Of a stretch of DNA of 64,000 bases, positions 36,188-46,990 are shown piece after piece (the stretch's first letter is position 1; each line of letters starts with the position of its first letter). This DNA comes from Lactuca virosa. Its lineage: Eukaryota; Streptophyta; Magnoliopsida; Asterales; Asteraceae. Location: assembly GCA_928212115.1 (NCBI GenBank), contig CAKMRJ010005523.1:141114771-141178770 (forward strand), read 5' to 3'. The notes beneath the pieces were generated by a model, which saw only the letters and a program-made list of their open reading frames with translations, was not told the DNA's origin and searched no databases. The position numbers and the translations under genes are program-made.

Positions 36188-36273
36188 ATTCCGCAGAGCT
36201 GTAGAGGATCCGCAGAGCCTTTAATAATAGATCCGCAGAAGGTGCTCTGCGGATCCTTTGGTCATTTTCTAAA
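36188..36273 (-). repeat. Right terminal inverted repeat, inner piece
   Basis: Reversed match to 30377-30300 (ATTCCGCAGAGCTGTAG to GGTCATTTTCT), including the conserved hairpin GATCCGCAGA-aggtgc-TCTGCGGATC. It is cut by the Pack-MULE and resumes at 38044-38097. Confidence 0.85.
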
Positions 36274-36527
36274 GACAAAACTTCAAAAATGGTCCCTGTG
36301 GTTTTCAAAAATATCAAGTTTAGTCCCTAAGTTCAAAAAACCTCACAGATGGTCCCTGTGGTTTCAAAACTTTTAACAAATAGTCCTTTTCGTTAACTCT
36401 GTTAGCTTTTGGCCGTTAAGTGAAGGGTATTTCTGTCATTTCACTGCCACAGGGACCATTTATGAAGATTTGTCTTATTTAAAAAAAAACTAATTATTTA
36501 ATATTAAAGGGTCCCACCCTCTCTTTC

Positions 36528-36563
<36 letters not shown>

Positions 36564-37761
36564 AACATCGAACCACCTTCTCCATTAGAATCGAAGTTGT
36601 TATCTGCTCCTTCTACCATCATCACAACCAGGTGACACCGGCCAAGGTAAGTGATTTCATGCCTCTACTCCGATCAAAACACACAGATCCACCGTCATCC
36701 CTTCCCTTCAGCAACCCCTTTATTTTGATTGTTCAACAGTAAAATAAGTATCTCCTACCTCCATTTTCGTTCCTTTCACCTTACTTCTACCCTGTCACCA
36801 CCATCAATCATAGTCCATGATTTCTTTCAAAGAAGAGAGAAAACTAGCGTAAGATGGTGGAGTAGGATCAGATATCGTTTCTGTATTCATGTCTAGATCA
36901 CGAGATAACCTTCGGGTTCTTGGAGGAACCATCGCAGCCATTTTTGGGTTACTGGACTGTGGAGTTCTACCGGCGTTGTTGTCAATCTCTGCTAACGATT
37001 TCCTTCTATGACGCAAAGGATCAGTCTCCCCTCTGTCGATTTGCTCTTGGCTTGGGTTGTTGGTGAAAACCTGAAGGTGTGTCCTCGCCGGAGATACATT
37101 TCGCTTCACGTGAATCCTCTTCACTGTACTGGTATTTGGTTGTTCGGCACCACCATTGTTGCTCTTGTTAGTTACCGGAACTGAAACCATCTTCGCCGGC
37201 CTATTGCTACTGCCGACGTCCGTCGCCCCGATGTTTAGACTACGAAAAGGTGACTCAGACCTCCTACTAGGGGATATACTTATTCTTCTTTCTTTACTGC
37301 AAGACCTGTGGAGTCGCATTCTAGAAGGAGACGAAACCCTAACCTCCTCCCTGTGCCGGTGGTGGTGGTTGTGCAGTGCCTCATTGTTTTCAGTCTTATC
37401 ATCATCACCATCGTCATTCTTCAAACTGGTGTCCAAATCGGAATCGAAGCTCCTCTTGGAACGAGAGTATCTTCTTCTGCGATTAGGGTTTTGAGATCCG
37501 GAGGAATTACTCCGGCTCCTCCTAAACTCTGAGATTGAGCGTCGCCAGCGGTAGAACTAGGGTTTAACGCATTGGGGTCGTCTTCATCGTCGTGTCTTTT
37601 GAGTTCATGGTTGATTTGGTGTTTGATGACGAAAATTTCCTTCTTCAAAACCTGTTGATCATTCTTCATGTTCTGTGGTTGTTGAGGGCTCGATTTGAGG
37701 TCGGATTGCGGGGAAGCAGGCTTAAGAGCGGTGGTTTTGGTGTTCTTGCTGAAACAAGCAC

Positions 37762-37797
<36 letters not shown>

Positions 37798-38034
37798 CCT
37801 TTAATATTAAATAATTAGTTTTTTTTTAAATAAGACAAATATTCATAAATGGTCCCTATGACAGTGAAATGACAGAAATATCATTCACTTAACGGCCAAA
37901 AGCTAACGGAGTTAACGAAAAGGACTATGTGTTAAAAGTTTTGAAACCATAAGGACCATCTGTGAGGTTTTTTGAACTTAGAGACTAAACTTGATATTTT
38001 TGAAAACCACAGGGATCATTTTTGTAGTTTTGTC
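36274..38034. mobile_element. Pack-MULE with 237-bp terminal inverted repeats and a captured gene piece
   Basis: Termini are GACAAAAC...GTTTTGTC with an exact 9-bp target duplication TTTTCTAAA (36265-36273 and 38035-38043), diagnostic of Mutator-like elements. Inverted repeats cover 36274-36510 and 37798-38034 and share the phrase ATGGTCCCTGTGGTTT. CT- and GA-microsatellites sit symmetrically just inside (36530-36560, 37765-37795). There is no transposase; the interior is a fragment of a host gene. Inserted in the right terminal repeat of the 30240 unit, it is younger than that unit. Confidence 0.93.
36804..37765 (-). pseudogene. Captured, broken copy of an At1g65710-like serine/arginine-rich protein gene
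   Basis: Minus strand. The frame from 37765 begins with CTG where ATG is expected, then GACFSKNTK, a motif typical of an N-myristoylated start, and runs to VIKHQINHELKRHDDEDDP before a stop at 37421. A second frame overlapping it (open from about 37558) continues with RRSRSNSSGSQNPN, RRRYSRSKRSFDSD, ERRISISPSRRSESPFRS, AKMVSVPV, VKRNVSPAR, DPLRHRRKSLAEIDNN and RRLSRDLDMNTETISDPTP, ending at 36804. These blocks match the plant family of At1g65710, a protein of unknown function. So: lost start codon, one frameshift near 37500-37560, and a C terminus that departs from the family. Recognition is from memory of the family. Confidence 0.75.
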
Positions 38035-38043
38035 TTTTCTAAA

Positions 38044-38097
38044 ATATGTTTTTCCTTGATTATTTTCTTCAAACCAACCTCTTTTTGGTTATTTCTC
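38044..38097 (-). repeat. Right terminal inverted repeat, outer piece
   Basis: Reversed match to 30240-30296 (ATATG ... GGTTGGTTT ... GGTTATTTCTC). It forms the outer right end of the multi-gene unit. Confidence 0.85.
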
Positions 38098-38264
38098 CAA
38101 TTTTCTAATTTTCTCTAGTAAAAATCAAACATATTACCAATTTTCGGGAATCTTATTTCATACACGTTGAACCAAAACTTCTACCCACATAAATGTAACA
38201 ACTTACCAACCACTTTAATCAGCATTCAATTTTGCCTCACTTAACCCATCTACTTCCCTCACTA

Positions 38265-38306
38265 TTTCTGTTTCTATTTCTATTTCTATTTCTATTTCTA
38301 TTTCAT
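38265..38306 (+). repeat. (TTTCTA)n leader microsatellite
   Basis: About six copies of TTTCTA just before the carboxylesterase ATG, probably in its 5' UTR. Confidence 0.85.
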
Positions 38307-38333
38307 CCCCCAAAATCTTCCATAATTTCTTCA

Positions 38334-39245
38334 ATGGCATCATCACCAGAACTCCTCCATGATTTCCCACCTTTTCTACAAGTATACAACGACGGCCGGA
38401 TCGAACGCCTGATCACCACCCCCCGCCTCCCACCATCAACCGACCCCATCACCGGTGTTCAGTCCAAAGACGTAGTAATCTCATCTGACCACGAAACCAA
38501 ATCCCGTATCTTTCTCCCAAAACTCAACCCTCAAGATCCACCAAAAAAGCTTCCGCTCATCATCTACATCCACGGCGGCGGATTTTGCATCGGATCACCG
38601 GTGAACATCGTGACTCACAGCTTCCTCACGCCGCTAGTCTCCCAAACCCCAGCTGTCGCCATCGCCGTTGGTTACAGGCTTGCCCCGGAAAACCCTCTAC
38701 CCACCGCCTACCATGACTGCTGGGCTGCATTCCAGTGGATCGCCGCTCATTCAACCGGGTCAGGACCCGACCCGTGGATCAACGATTACGTGGATACAAG
38801 TCGGGTTTTCTTGGTGGGTGAGAGTGCTGGGGCGAACTTGGCCCATTTTGTTACGGTTCAAGCCGGAGTCAGTAAACCCGGTTTGGATATCCAGGGTTTG
38901 ATCGCATTGCATCCGTATTTCTCTGAGAAAGAACCCGACAAGATGATACAGTATTTGTATCCGGGTAGTTCTTCGTCGGATGATGACCCGAAACTCAACC
39001 CACGTTCAGATCCGGATCTTGAGAAAATGGGTTGCTCGAGGGTGTTCATAATGGTTGCCGAAAAGGATTTTTTGAAACAAAGAGGGATAGATTATATGGA
39101 GACATTAAAGAAGAGTAAATGGGAAGGAAGTGTGGAGTTTGTGGAGAATGAAGGAGAAGATCATTGTTTTTATTTGTTTAACCCAAGAAGTGAAAAGGCT
39201 AAGGGAGTAATTCAAATGTTGATTTCTTTTGTAAATCAAGTATAG
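38334..39245 (+). CDS. Carboxylesterase (plant CXE class, alpha/beta hydrolase)
   Basis: 303 residues, intronless, ATG 38334 (MASSPELLHDFPPFLQVYND). The frame is open 34 codons upstream, but that part is a CT-rich (TTTCTA)n leader, so the downstream ATG fits the family. The oxyanion-hole motif HGGGF is at residues 80-84. The nucleophile Ser164 is in GESAGAN (most family members have GDSAGAN), with Asp245 in VAEKDF and His277 in EGEDHCF, so the triad is complete. The length equals that of plant CXE and 2-hydroxyisoflavanone dehydratase-like proteins. Such enzymes cleave short-chain acyl esters of specialised metabolites or xenobiotics in the cytosol; the substrate cannot be told from sequence. 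It probably does not bind gibberellin, because the GID1 receptor class has lost the catalytic His. The gene looks intact. Confidence 0.95.
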   Translation: MASSPELLHDFPPFLQVYNDGRIERLITTPRLPPSTDPITGVQSKDVVISSDHETKSRIFLPKLNPQDPPKKLPLIIYIHGGGFCIGSPVNIVTHSFLTPLVSQTPAVAIAVGYRLAPENPLPTAYHDCWAAFQWIAAHSTGSGPDPWINDYVDTSRVFLVGESAGANLAHFVTVQAGVSKPGLDIQGLIALHPYFSEKEPDKMIQYLYPGSSSSDDDPKLNPRSDPDLEKMGCSRVFIMVAEKDFLKQRGIDYMETLKKSKWEGSVEFVENEGEDHCFYLFNPRSEKAKGVIQMLISFVNQV

Positions 39246-39852
39246 GGGTATTTATGTCATTTTCATTTAATGGGTCGTTATTAAACCACTCAAATAAGAG
39301 TCAATGCATTGTAAGTTTATATTAGAAATCCATAAAATATAATTTTGTTAAATAAAATATAATTAAAAATCGCTTCCACAACAAAACTTTCTATGTATTG
39401 TGGTGACTTATACTTTATTAATAGGAAAAAAAATGAATATATTGATGTTAAGAATATAAGCTCAGGTATTAAATCTAGTAAACTAGTATGAAGTAAAAAA
39501 AAAATTGAATTAAAATCAAATAATGTAAAACATCATGTAACCTAAAATTCCCCATTTTCTTCTATCATGTTTAAAATTTCTTCCTTGATTTTCACAAAGA
39601 TGATTCTTGTAAGAGAGAACTGAGTTATATGAATAAAAAAAAACATAAATAAATCTTATATTGGATTAAAGGAATTGAAGAATTTTTATGATACATGATT
39701 ATGATGAGGGTTGTTGATTATCATATAAAATAAGATAGTTTAGTGGATTTGATATCTAAACTTATATATTTAATAAAATAAGATAATTTAATGGATTTAA
39801 TACCTAAACTTATATATTTAATAACTGTATATTCACTTTTGGTCTTATTAGT
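39246..39852. other. Carboxylesterase 3' flank; two-copy ~50-bp repeat
   Basis: AT-rich, no gene. At 39727-39825 a unit of about 50 bp (AAAATAAGAT, GGATTT, ACCTAAACTTATATATTTAA) occurs twice. Confidence 0.6.
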
Positions 39853-40054
39853 TAGGGGTGTGCAATAAACCGCACAAACCGCATAAACCGCCCGCACCGC
39901 ACCAAACCGCACCGCATAACGCGGTTTAAAACACTCGCGGTGGGCTTTGCAGTTTGTATTTTTGTTAAACCGCATTATGCGGTGCGGTTTGCGGTTTACG
40001 ATTACAAAATTGCGGTTTAAACCGCACCACATTGATAAAATCATATAATGATTA

Positions 40055-40100
<46 letters not shown>

Positions 40101-40583
40101 GAAAATATTTTGACATATCCTAAATTAGTGATATTATCTTAAGTTTTTGAAATGTAATCTTAATTAATCCATCATCTAACGCAGTTACCATATTTTTTTT
40201 TTGTCTCAAACTCATTTTCAATTAAAATTCAGTGACCATTATTTTATGGTCACTATGTTTTCTTAACTTATGTATATTCATAAGTAGTTAATGACCACAA
40301 TTCTTTGACCACCAAATTTCTTAATGACCACTTAGTGAGCCGTTAGTGATGACAATGATAGTATTATCATTAAATTTAAAGTAAATAATTAGTCAAACCG
40401 CATTTAAACCGTCCGCACCAAACCGCACCGCATAATGCAGTTTTAAACGTTCACGGTGCGATTTGCGGTTTCTAAATAACTCAAACCGCATATGCGGTGC
40501 GGTTTGCGGTTTCTAAATAACTCAAACCGCATATGCGGTGCGGTTTGCGGTTTTGGCTCTAAACCGCACCGCGCACACCCTTA
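39853..40583. mobile_element. hAT-like non-autonomous element of AACCGCA repeats
   Basis: Ends TAGGGGTGTGCA and GCACACCCTTA form short inverted termini typical of hAT elements. Both ends are packed with AAACCGC, ACCGCACCGCATA and GCGGTGCGGTTTGCGG words, repeated in both orientations and giving strong hairpins; a 38-bp unit is doubled at 40465-40545. A (TA)n run lies at 40060-40099. No open frame. I could not match 8-bp target duplications (TTATTAGT and CCAATAAC). It ends about 280 bp before the TRS33 start codon. Confidence 0.7.
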
Positions 40584-40863
40584 CCAATAACATATTAGTA
40601 TCCTTAAAATTTTGAGATGAAAGAGTTTTATGGGCCTTGTTCCACTTAAAGAGTAATGATTATTATTAATAGGCCGGATAAGTAGATGGCCCAATAGTGA
40701 ATGGACTTTAGAAGTTTCGCCCTTTTGGGCACAAAGAAAAGTACAATCCGTCAAGCATAAATTACAATGAAATACTAACGCCAAGGATCATCAAATCGCC
40801 GGAGAAACGAGACATCGATCATCTCCACCACGCAGAGCCAAGCCAACCTACACAGAAACAGAA

Positions 40864-42033
40864 ATGGCAAGAGAAGTATCGGAAAGCTGTATGGATAGTT
40901 TGCTTACAGAGATTGTTTCTTCGTATTGCAATGTGCTATACGTTAGTAAGCCGGAGCTCGCTGCTCGGAGAATCGAAGCCATCGGCTACCAAGTTGGCCA
41001 CCAGCTCTCTGAAAGGTATACATGTCATATCGCACAAGCTAATTGCTTTCCTCGAATTAATCTGAAATGTCAGTTGTTTTGTTCAATCGATTCTAGTTTT
41101 TTTCATTGGATCGTATTAGGGCTTTTAGCCCTAGAATCGCATTTGTTCATCTGGATCTTTAAATTTCAATCATCGAATCGTAAATGTAGTAATGTACATT
41201 ATCGTTTTTCAATTTTATTGCTAGGATACTCAGGATCCAGATCTGTTAGCTCTTATTTATCCAGATCTAGAGATTCATCACCTAATCGATTTCTTAGCTG
41301 AATAATTATGTTGCTAGAGATTGTAATTCTCCGATCGGATTACTCATCGAGTTTTGTCAAATGGAATTCGTGATTTGCAATATATATGATTTCATTACTC
41401 CATTGCCCCCAAAACCAGAGACATCCGATTCAAGCTGTTACTGATTTTATCTTTTTGTCAGGTACACAATGGAGCGACCACGTTTCAGTGATCACCTGGA
41501 GGCAATCAAGTTCATCTGTAAAGATTTCTGGTCTGAACTCTTCAAGAAACAGATAGACAATCTAAAGACGAATCATAGAGTAAGTTCCACTTCCACACTC
41601 CATAATCCAGATCATACAACAATTAAAAGATTGCTAGATTGAATGACATTTTGATATAATGAATTCATGCATATTCTTCTAGGGTACATTTGTTTTGCAA
41701 GATGATAAATTTGCATGGGTTTCACGCATGTCTTCAACTGAGAATTCTGGTTCAACTCAAGAACCTGGAATTGGAAACAAAGCAGCAGAAGCAAGTAGCA
41801 TGCATCTGTATTTCCCTTGTGGAATTATAAGGGGAGCTCTTTCAAATTTGGGCATTTCTTGTGCTGTTTCTGCAGATATTTCCAGCCTCCCTGCTTGTAA
41901 GTTTTCATCTGATTCTTACTCAAGATTTTGGTCAAATAAACATGAAATCAAAGAACTTTTTTCATGAACTGATGAGATTATATTTTGTATACATTGATGA
42001 ACAGGTTCATTTGTGATCCGGATAAAGGTGTAG
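40864..42033 (+). CDS. TRS33: TRAPP complex subunit Trs33/TRAPPC6 (Bet3 family)
   Basis: Four exons: 40864-41015, 41462-41579, 41683-41896, 42005-42033. All introns are GT-AG and frame-consistent, giving 170 residues. The start MAREVSESCMDSLLTEIVSS and the blocks RRIEAIGYQVGHQLSERY, FSDHLEAIKFICKDFW and LYFPCGIIRGALSNLGI match the plant Trs33 protein (Arabidopsis At3g05000). Trs33 is a small Bet3-fold subunit of the TRAPP tethering complexes, which act as Rab-GEFs at the Golgi and in cytokinesis. Exon 4 holds only the last nine codons and the stop. The gene looks intact and is the second host gene here, in the same direction as the carboxylesterase, with a hAT-like element between. A (TA)n run at 42138-42181 follows it. 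Confidence 0.96.
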
Positions 42034-42133
42034 TAAACATATCTGTTACTGTAAGTAACTCTGCAACTGTTGTTTGTATGTTAGCTGTTTACAGTTGAAA
42101 TCAAACTGTAAAATTGATATTCATGTTATGCAT

Positions 42134-42184
<51 letters not shown>

Positions 42185-42284
42185 ATATATAATTGTTATT
42201 AATTATATATTATTTTTGTTTAATTTAAAAGAAGCTTTAAGGGGAAGAAGAGATTTTTATAAGGGTATATTGTTGTATTAGTCC

Positions 42285-42436
42285 TAGGGGGTGCTTCAAA
42301 TTGCTTATTAAAAGTGCTTATTGACTTATTGTCTTTTTTAAAAAGACAATAAGCTTTATAGTTATAAGTTAATAAGCCATTTTTTTTAAAAGTGTTTGGA
42401 TTAACTTTTATATGTACAATGACCAAAAATGACATG
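42285..42436. mobile_element. MITE fragment
   Basis: GGGTGCTTCAAATTGCTTATT followed by the inverted words GACTTATTGTC, AAGACAATAAGC and AATAAGCCATTTTT: a small hairpin-rich repeat typical of a degraded MITE. Its right end is not clear. Related AAGCTAAT/AGCTTATTGAC words flank the repeat at 47164 and 48117. Confidence 0.4.
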
Positions 42437-42440
42437 CTTA

Positions 42441-42785
42441 GGCATCTCCAAACCCACACTATACTCTACACTAAACTCACTTTTACACTATACTCTACAC
42501 TAAACTCACTTTTACACTAAAATCTACAATAAAATCCTCCAACCCCACACTAAACCTAACACTATATATAGTATTGGTGAATAGTGTAACACTAAATATA
42601 ATGTTATACTATTCATCAACACTATCTTTTACACTATAAAATTTGGATAAAATAGAATATACCTAGAATATTTTTTTTAGTGTTGTTGATTATAGTGTAA
42701 TGGGTTGCAGACTGGAGAGGTTTAGTGTTAACACTATCTTTTACATTATAATTATTGGTTTTAGTGTTAAAGGTTGGAGATGGTG
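42441..42785. mobile_element. Tourist-like MITE with TTA duplication
   Basis: Termini GGCATCTCCAAACCC and, reversed, CACCATCTCCAACC, flanked by TTA on both sides (42438-42440, 42786-42788). The interior repeats ACACTATACTCTACACTAAACTC. 345 bp, no open frame. Same terminal family as the pair at 56196-57777. Confidence 0.8.
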
Positions 42786-43289
42786 TTAGGGTGGAGGGAG
42801 TCTATCCCTCCCAACCCATTTGCTGCACGCACCATTGCCACATCAACTTTTCTCTTTCCTTTCACTTTCACCGCTAACATCTCATAACACATAACACATA
42901 GAAATCCATCACTTTCATCCCTTTTAACCCATATATTTTTTAATTTTAAAATAAATACAAACTAATTAAAATCATACAAAACTAGTTTACCAAATATTAA
43001 AAATATACAAAACTAATTAAAAACATGTAAAACTATTTTGATACAAAATTTTATGCATGAAATACAACTAACCAAAGCGTGAACTAGAAATGGTGGAACG
43101 AATTAGTTTACCCGTTGAAACACCCTTTTGGCAGTTCCACCTTGACTCGAGATGGTGTAGTCGGTGGTACCACTTTGGCCGGTTGGCCCGCTCCAAAATC
43201 TTGTGGAGTCGGTCCGCCCTTACATATTTAGAACTATTACGTATTTTTGCATATAATATTTTATAACTAATCATTTCAAAAATTTGACA

Positions 43290-45430
43290 AATATTAAATC
43301 TACATAATATAATTTTTTTTACAAAATTTATAATATTGTGGTTAGAGCATGATAATATTAGAAATTACATTTATACAAAAGGAAAATATAAATTGTAAAT
43401 AATACCTAAAAATAATACGTGAAAATACAAATTGTAAATAATTTCTAAAAAAAATAACACGTTATGTCATATTACATTCTTCCTCACAATTCATATCTCA
43501 TGTAATAATAGCTTGTATCGTTTCCATATACAAATCATTATGGTTTGTACGAAGTATACTTGGACCTTCTCATTAGCTTCATTATTAGTATCATCTTATA
43601 TACCTACATCGTTCGGGTTGTAGGAATCTTGTTGTACCTTGTCGAATGTTTCATCAAATCTATCACCCTTCTAATATAATATAGTTATGGATCGCCATCG
43701 ATGCTACCACAAAATACTTGGTGCTTTTACATAGAATTAGCATGCATCTCTCAATAATTCCTACCTAACTTTCTACATTCTAAAAGTTTGTTAGATGATA
43801 TTTCTCAATGACAAATGCTAATAGTTAAATGTCTGTTTCGGTCTCCTAGGAGTACGTATAACAATAATTTGTCCATATTGAAAATCCGGTATATGATAAT
43901 GAATGTTTGTATCTTTGTATGGAGCAAGATACCCTTACTATTTGGGTATCTGGCGTCGGCAATGTAATCTGTAATGACGAATAAAAGAACCATTTGTTAT
44001 TTGTTTCAAAATGTATGAAAAGTATAAAACTTGCACTACTAAAAAGTTATACTAACCACCCGTTGAACGTGGAAATTGAAGTTCATGTCTCTATATGACT
44101 TCATTGAAAATTCTTGTGTCATGTGCGGTTCCCTCCCATCCGGCCCATACAAATGTAAAACACATGTTAAAATCACAAAACAATTTTTATATTTTGTGTA
44201 GTATCTTTTTCGACCAATGTACTTCGCTTTATACTATTTGTCGTGTCGAACCGATGCTTTCACATGTGTCGTATCAATAACGTTAATGTGATCCTACAAA
44301 TATAAGATATCATAATTAATTTATTTATTAAAGTTCGACTACTATCAAAATACCTAGAACATTAGATAGTATAGAAGATTATTTAATATATATTTAGGTA
44401 CATCTTCATTATAGTTAGCTGTTGGCTTGATGGTGTTGCTATTTAACTTAAACACGATTTTCAAAACGGTATGAAAATGTCTATGAATCGTTTCCTCGGA
44501 TAATTAAAAGCTTTTGGCATTAATTTATTTGTACATCCATGAGCTAACGTCATCAAGAAGATTTCTACCGACTACTTGATAGCTACATTATGTGTTTGTT
44601 TCAACCTGTAATTTCTAGCGAGATATGTGTATAACTTTCTAAATATTGGACGTACAGTCTAAACATTTATAATGTCTATTATGGCCATTTAATTTTTCAT
44701 TAATGAACATGTTTTATGTACGAGACGACGTGTGACTAGGCGTATATGTGTGATGAGAGTTACGGACTATTATTATCCTCTTTACAGCCGATCCACATAA
44801 CTTTTAAAATTCTATATCCTCGTCTACCTAATTTTCTTCGTTACCGTTATATGAATCACAATCATCACTATCTATCCTACACAATACAAATATAAAATGT
44901 AACGAACATAATGTCAACATAATACAAATATAAAATGCCAAAGTATATAATGTCAAATAGATAAACACATAACACATATGGCATGGCAGTAACATATAAA
45001 ACGACAAATCATTATTCCATAATACATAAGACGGCAAATCATTCTTCCATAACTAACTTAAGGAACTCCATATTCACTTCGTGAGTCGCTGGAAACATAA
45101 AAGCTTCACGATTTTGCTTTTTAATGAAGACGTGTAATGCTTGTGAACACATTCTCAAGCCTTCTTCGAAACTTGGAAAAGAGATCACAATCTTCATGAA
45201 AACTAGTATTGTTGCAGAGGGATTGATTGGTGGAAAAGTCTGTGTGCTTCTTGATGATAGGACATCCGCTAAAACATCTAGTTTTTCCCTCAAAAGATAG
45301 TTTTATCCTCGGGCGAACGACTATTGGCAATATCCTTATGCTTCTTCCTTGTAGGGAAACTACAGAAAAGAGACTCATCGTCACCTAAATTGATTTCATC
45401 ACTATCTCTTTCGCCCTCCATATTCTCTTC
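43290..45430 (-). pseudogene. PIF/Harbinger relic (SANT partner then transposase), minus strand
   Basis: Reading leftward: at about 45420-45040 remains of the SANT/Myb partner protein (TRKKHKDI-like basic patch, then KKQNREAFMFPATHEVNMEFL). At 44760-43800 broken transposase peptides follow, including IADARYPNSKG (43900-43960), which matches the DDE_Tnp_4 block around the conserved (V)DAGYPN. Stops and frameshifts throughout. The transposase half matches, inverted, the segment 45690-46990. Confidence 0.65.
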
Positions 45431-45689
45431 AAGTTAACATCATTTCGACTGCTATCGCTTTGGAATTGGAACCGAGTCATAGTCTAATCTCCAACGACAA
45501 CGACAACGCAATCTCGAAACAAAAGGAGCATACTACATCTTGTATATCTCTAAATTTGAGTCCCTAATTTTGACAAAGTCTTTATCTTATGACAAGATGA
45601 ATAGAATTTAAAAAGTTATGTGGATCAGTCGCGAAAAGGATAATGATAGCTCATAACTAACATAGTACATGTGCGCCTTGTCACACATT

Positions 45690-46990
45690 GTCTCGCATAG
45701 GGAACATGTTTATTCATAAAGTAATAAATAGCCATAGTAGACGTAATGAAATATTTAGACTATACGTCCCAATATTTAGAAAGTTATGTATAGATCTTGC
45801 TAGAAATTACGGGTTTAAACAAACACATAATATATCTATTGAGGAATTGGTTGGATCTTCTTGATGACTTTACTCATGGATGTACATATAGGTTCGTGCA
45901 AGATTTTTTGGTCATCCCGAGGAAACAATTCCTAGGCAGCTCTGTATAGTTTTGAAAGTCGTGCTTAAGTTGAGTAGTGACAACATCTGGCCAATCGCTA
46001 AGTATAATGAAGATGTACATGAATATATTAAATAATCATCGACATTATCCAATGTTCCATGTACTTTTATGGTAGTTAAACTTTAATAAATGAATTAATT
46101 ATGATATGTTGTATTTGTACGATCGTATTGACGCTATCGATGAGACACACGTGAGGGCATCAGTTCAAGAGCGTGGGGAAGCGAAGTACAATGGTTGAAG
46201 GAATATGCTACACAAAGTATAATGACGGTTTGTGATTTTAACATGTGTTTTACATCTGTATGAACCAGATGAGAGGGGTGCCGCACATCACACAAGAATT
46301 TTCGATGAAGCCTTATACAAACCTGAAACTTTAATTTTCACATCCAACGGGTGGTTAGTATATATTTTTTTAGTAATGCAAGTTTTTTGTTATACATACC
46401 GCTTGATGCCAGATGAGATGGGTACCATAAATGATTGTTTCATTTGTCATTACAAATAAATATTACGTTGTCGATGTTTCATACCAAAATAGTGGAAGGT
46501 ATCTTACTCCATACAACGGTACAAACATTTGTTATCATATACCAGATTTTTGACATTGACAAATTGTTGTTATGCGTGCTTGCAAAGGACCGAAAGAGAC
46601 ATTTAACTATCAACAAATTTTTGGAGTGTAAAAGGTAGGTGGACATCATTGAGAGATATACATGTTAATTAGTTTTACACGCACCAAGTAAATATTGTGA
46701 TAGAATCGATCCATAACTATTTGAGAAGGGATAGTAGGTTTGATGAAACATTTACCAAAGCACAACAAAAGTTCTACAATCCCAATGATGTAGGGACATA
46801 AGGTGGTACTAATAAAGAAACTCGTGAAGAATGACCAGCTTCAAGTATACGTCGTACGGACTATAATGTTTCATATATGGAAGCGATAAGATATATAATT
46901 TGCATGAGATATGGAATCATGGGGACGGATGTAATATTACATTACATATTTTTTTAGGAATTATTTTCATTTGGTATGAATGTAAAATTT
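45690..46990 (+). pseudogene. PIF/Harbinger transposase relic, plus strand (inverted partner)
   Basis: Plus-strand fragments DAIDETHVRASVQERGEAKYNG (near 46130-46195), VCDFNMCFT (about 46225-46255) and TRIFDEALYKPE (46295-46330) follow the order of a HARBI1-like DDE domain, ending with the PN-x-KG-like block near 46480. Nonsense changes are frequent. Together with 43290-44770 it makes an imperfect inverted pair around a centre near 45230-45450. Confidence 0.65.

Larger units (their letters stand above)
30240..38097. mobile_element. Multi-gene unit with terminal inverted repeats (DUF1985-Ulp1, GRF, SANT), no transposase
   Basis: Both ends are inverted copies: left 30240-30377, right 36188-36273 plus 38044-38097 (split by a later Pack-MULE). 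Between them lie two SANT-like genes (plus and minus), a GRF-zinc-finger gene (plus) and a DUF1985-Ulp1 gene (minus). No transposase, RT or helicase is seen. In plants DUF1985-Ulp1 genes are known passengers of MULE and CACTA elements, so this is probably a non-autonomous DNA transposon that relies on a transposase elsewhere. I could not fix a target duplication: flanks ACAAAATTC and CAATTTTCT are alike only in being AT-rich. Excluding the nested element the unit is about 6.1 kb. Confidence 0.75.
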
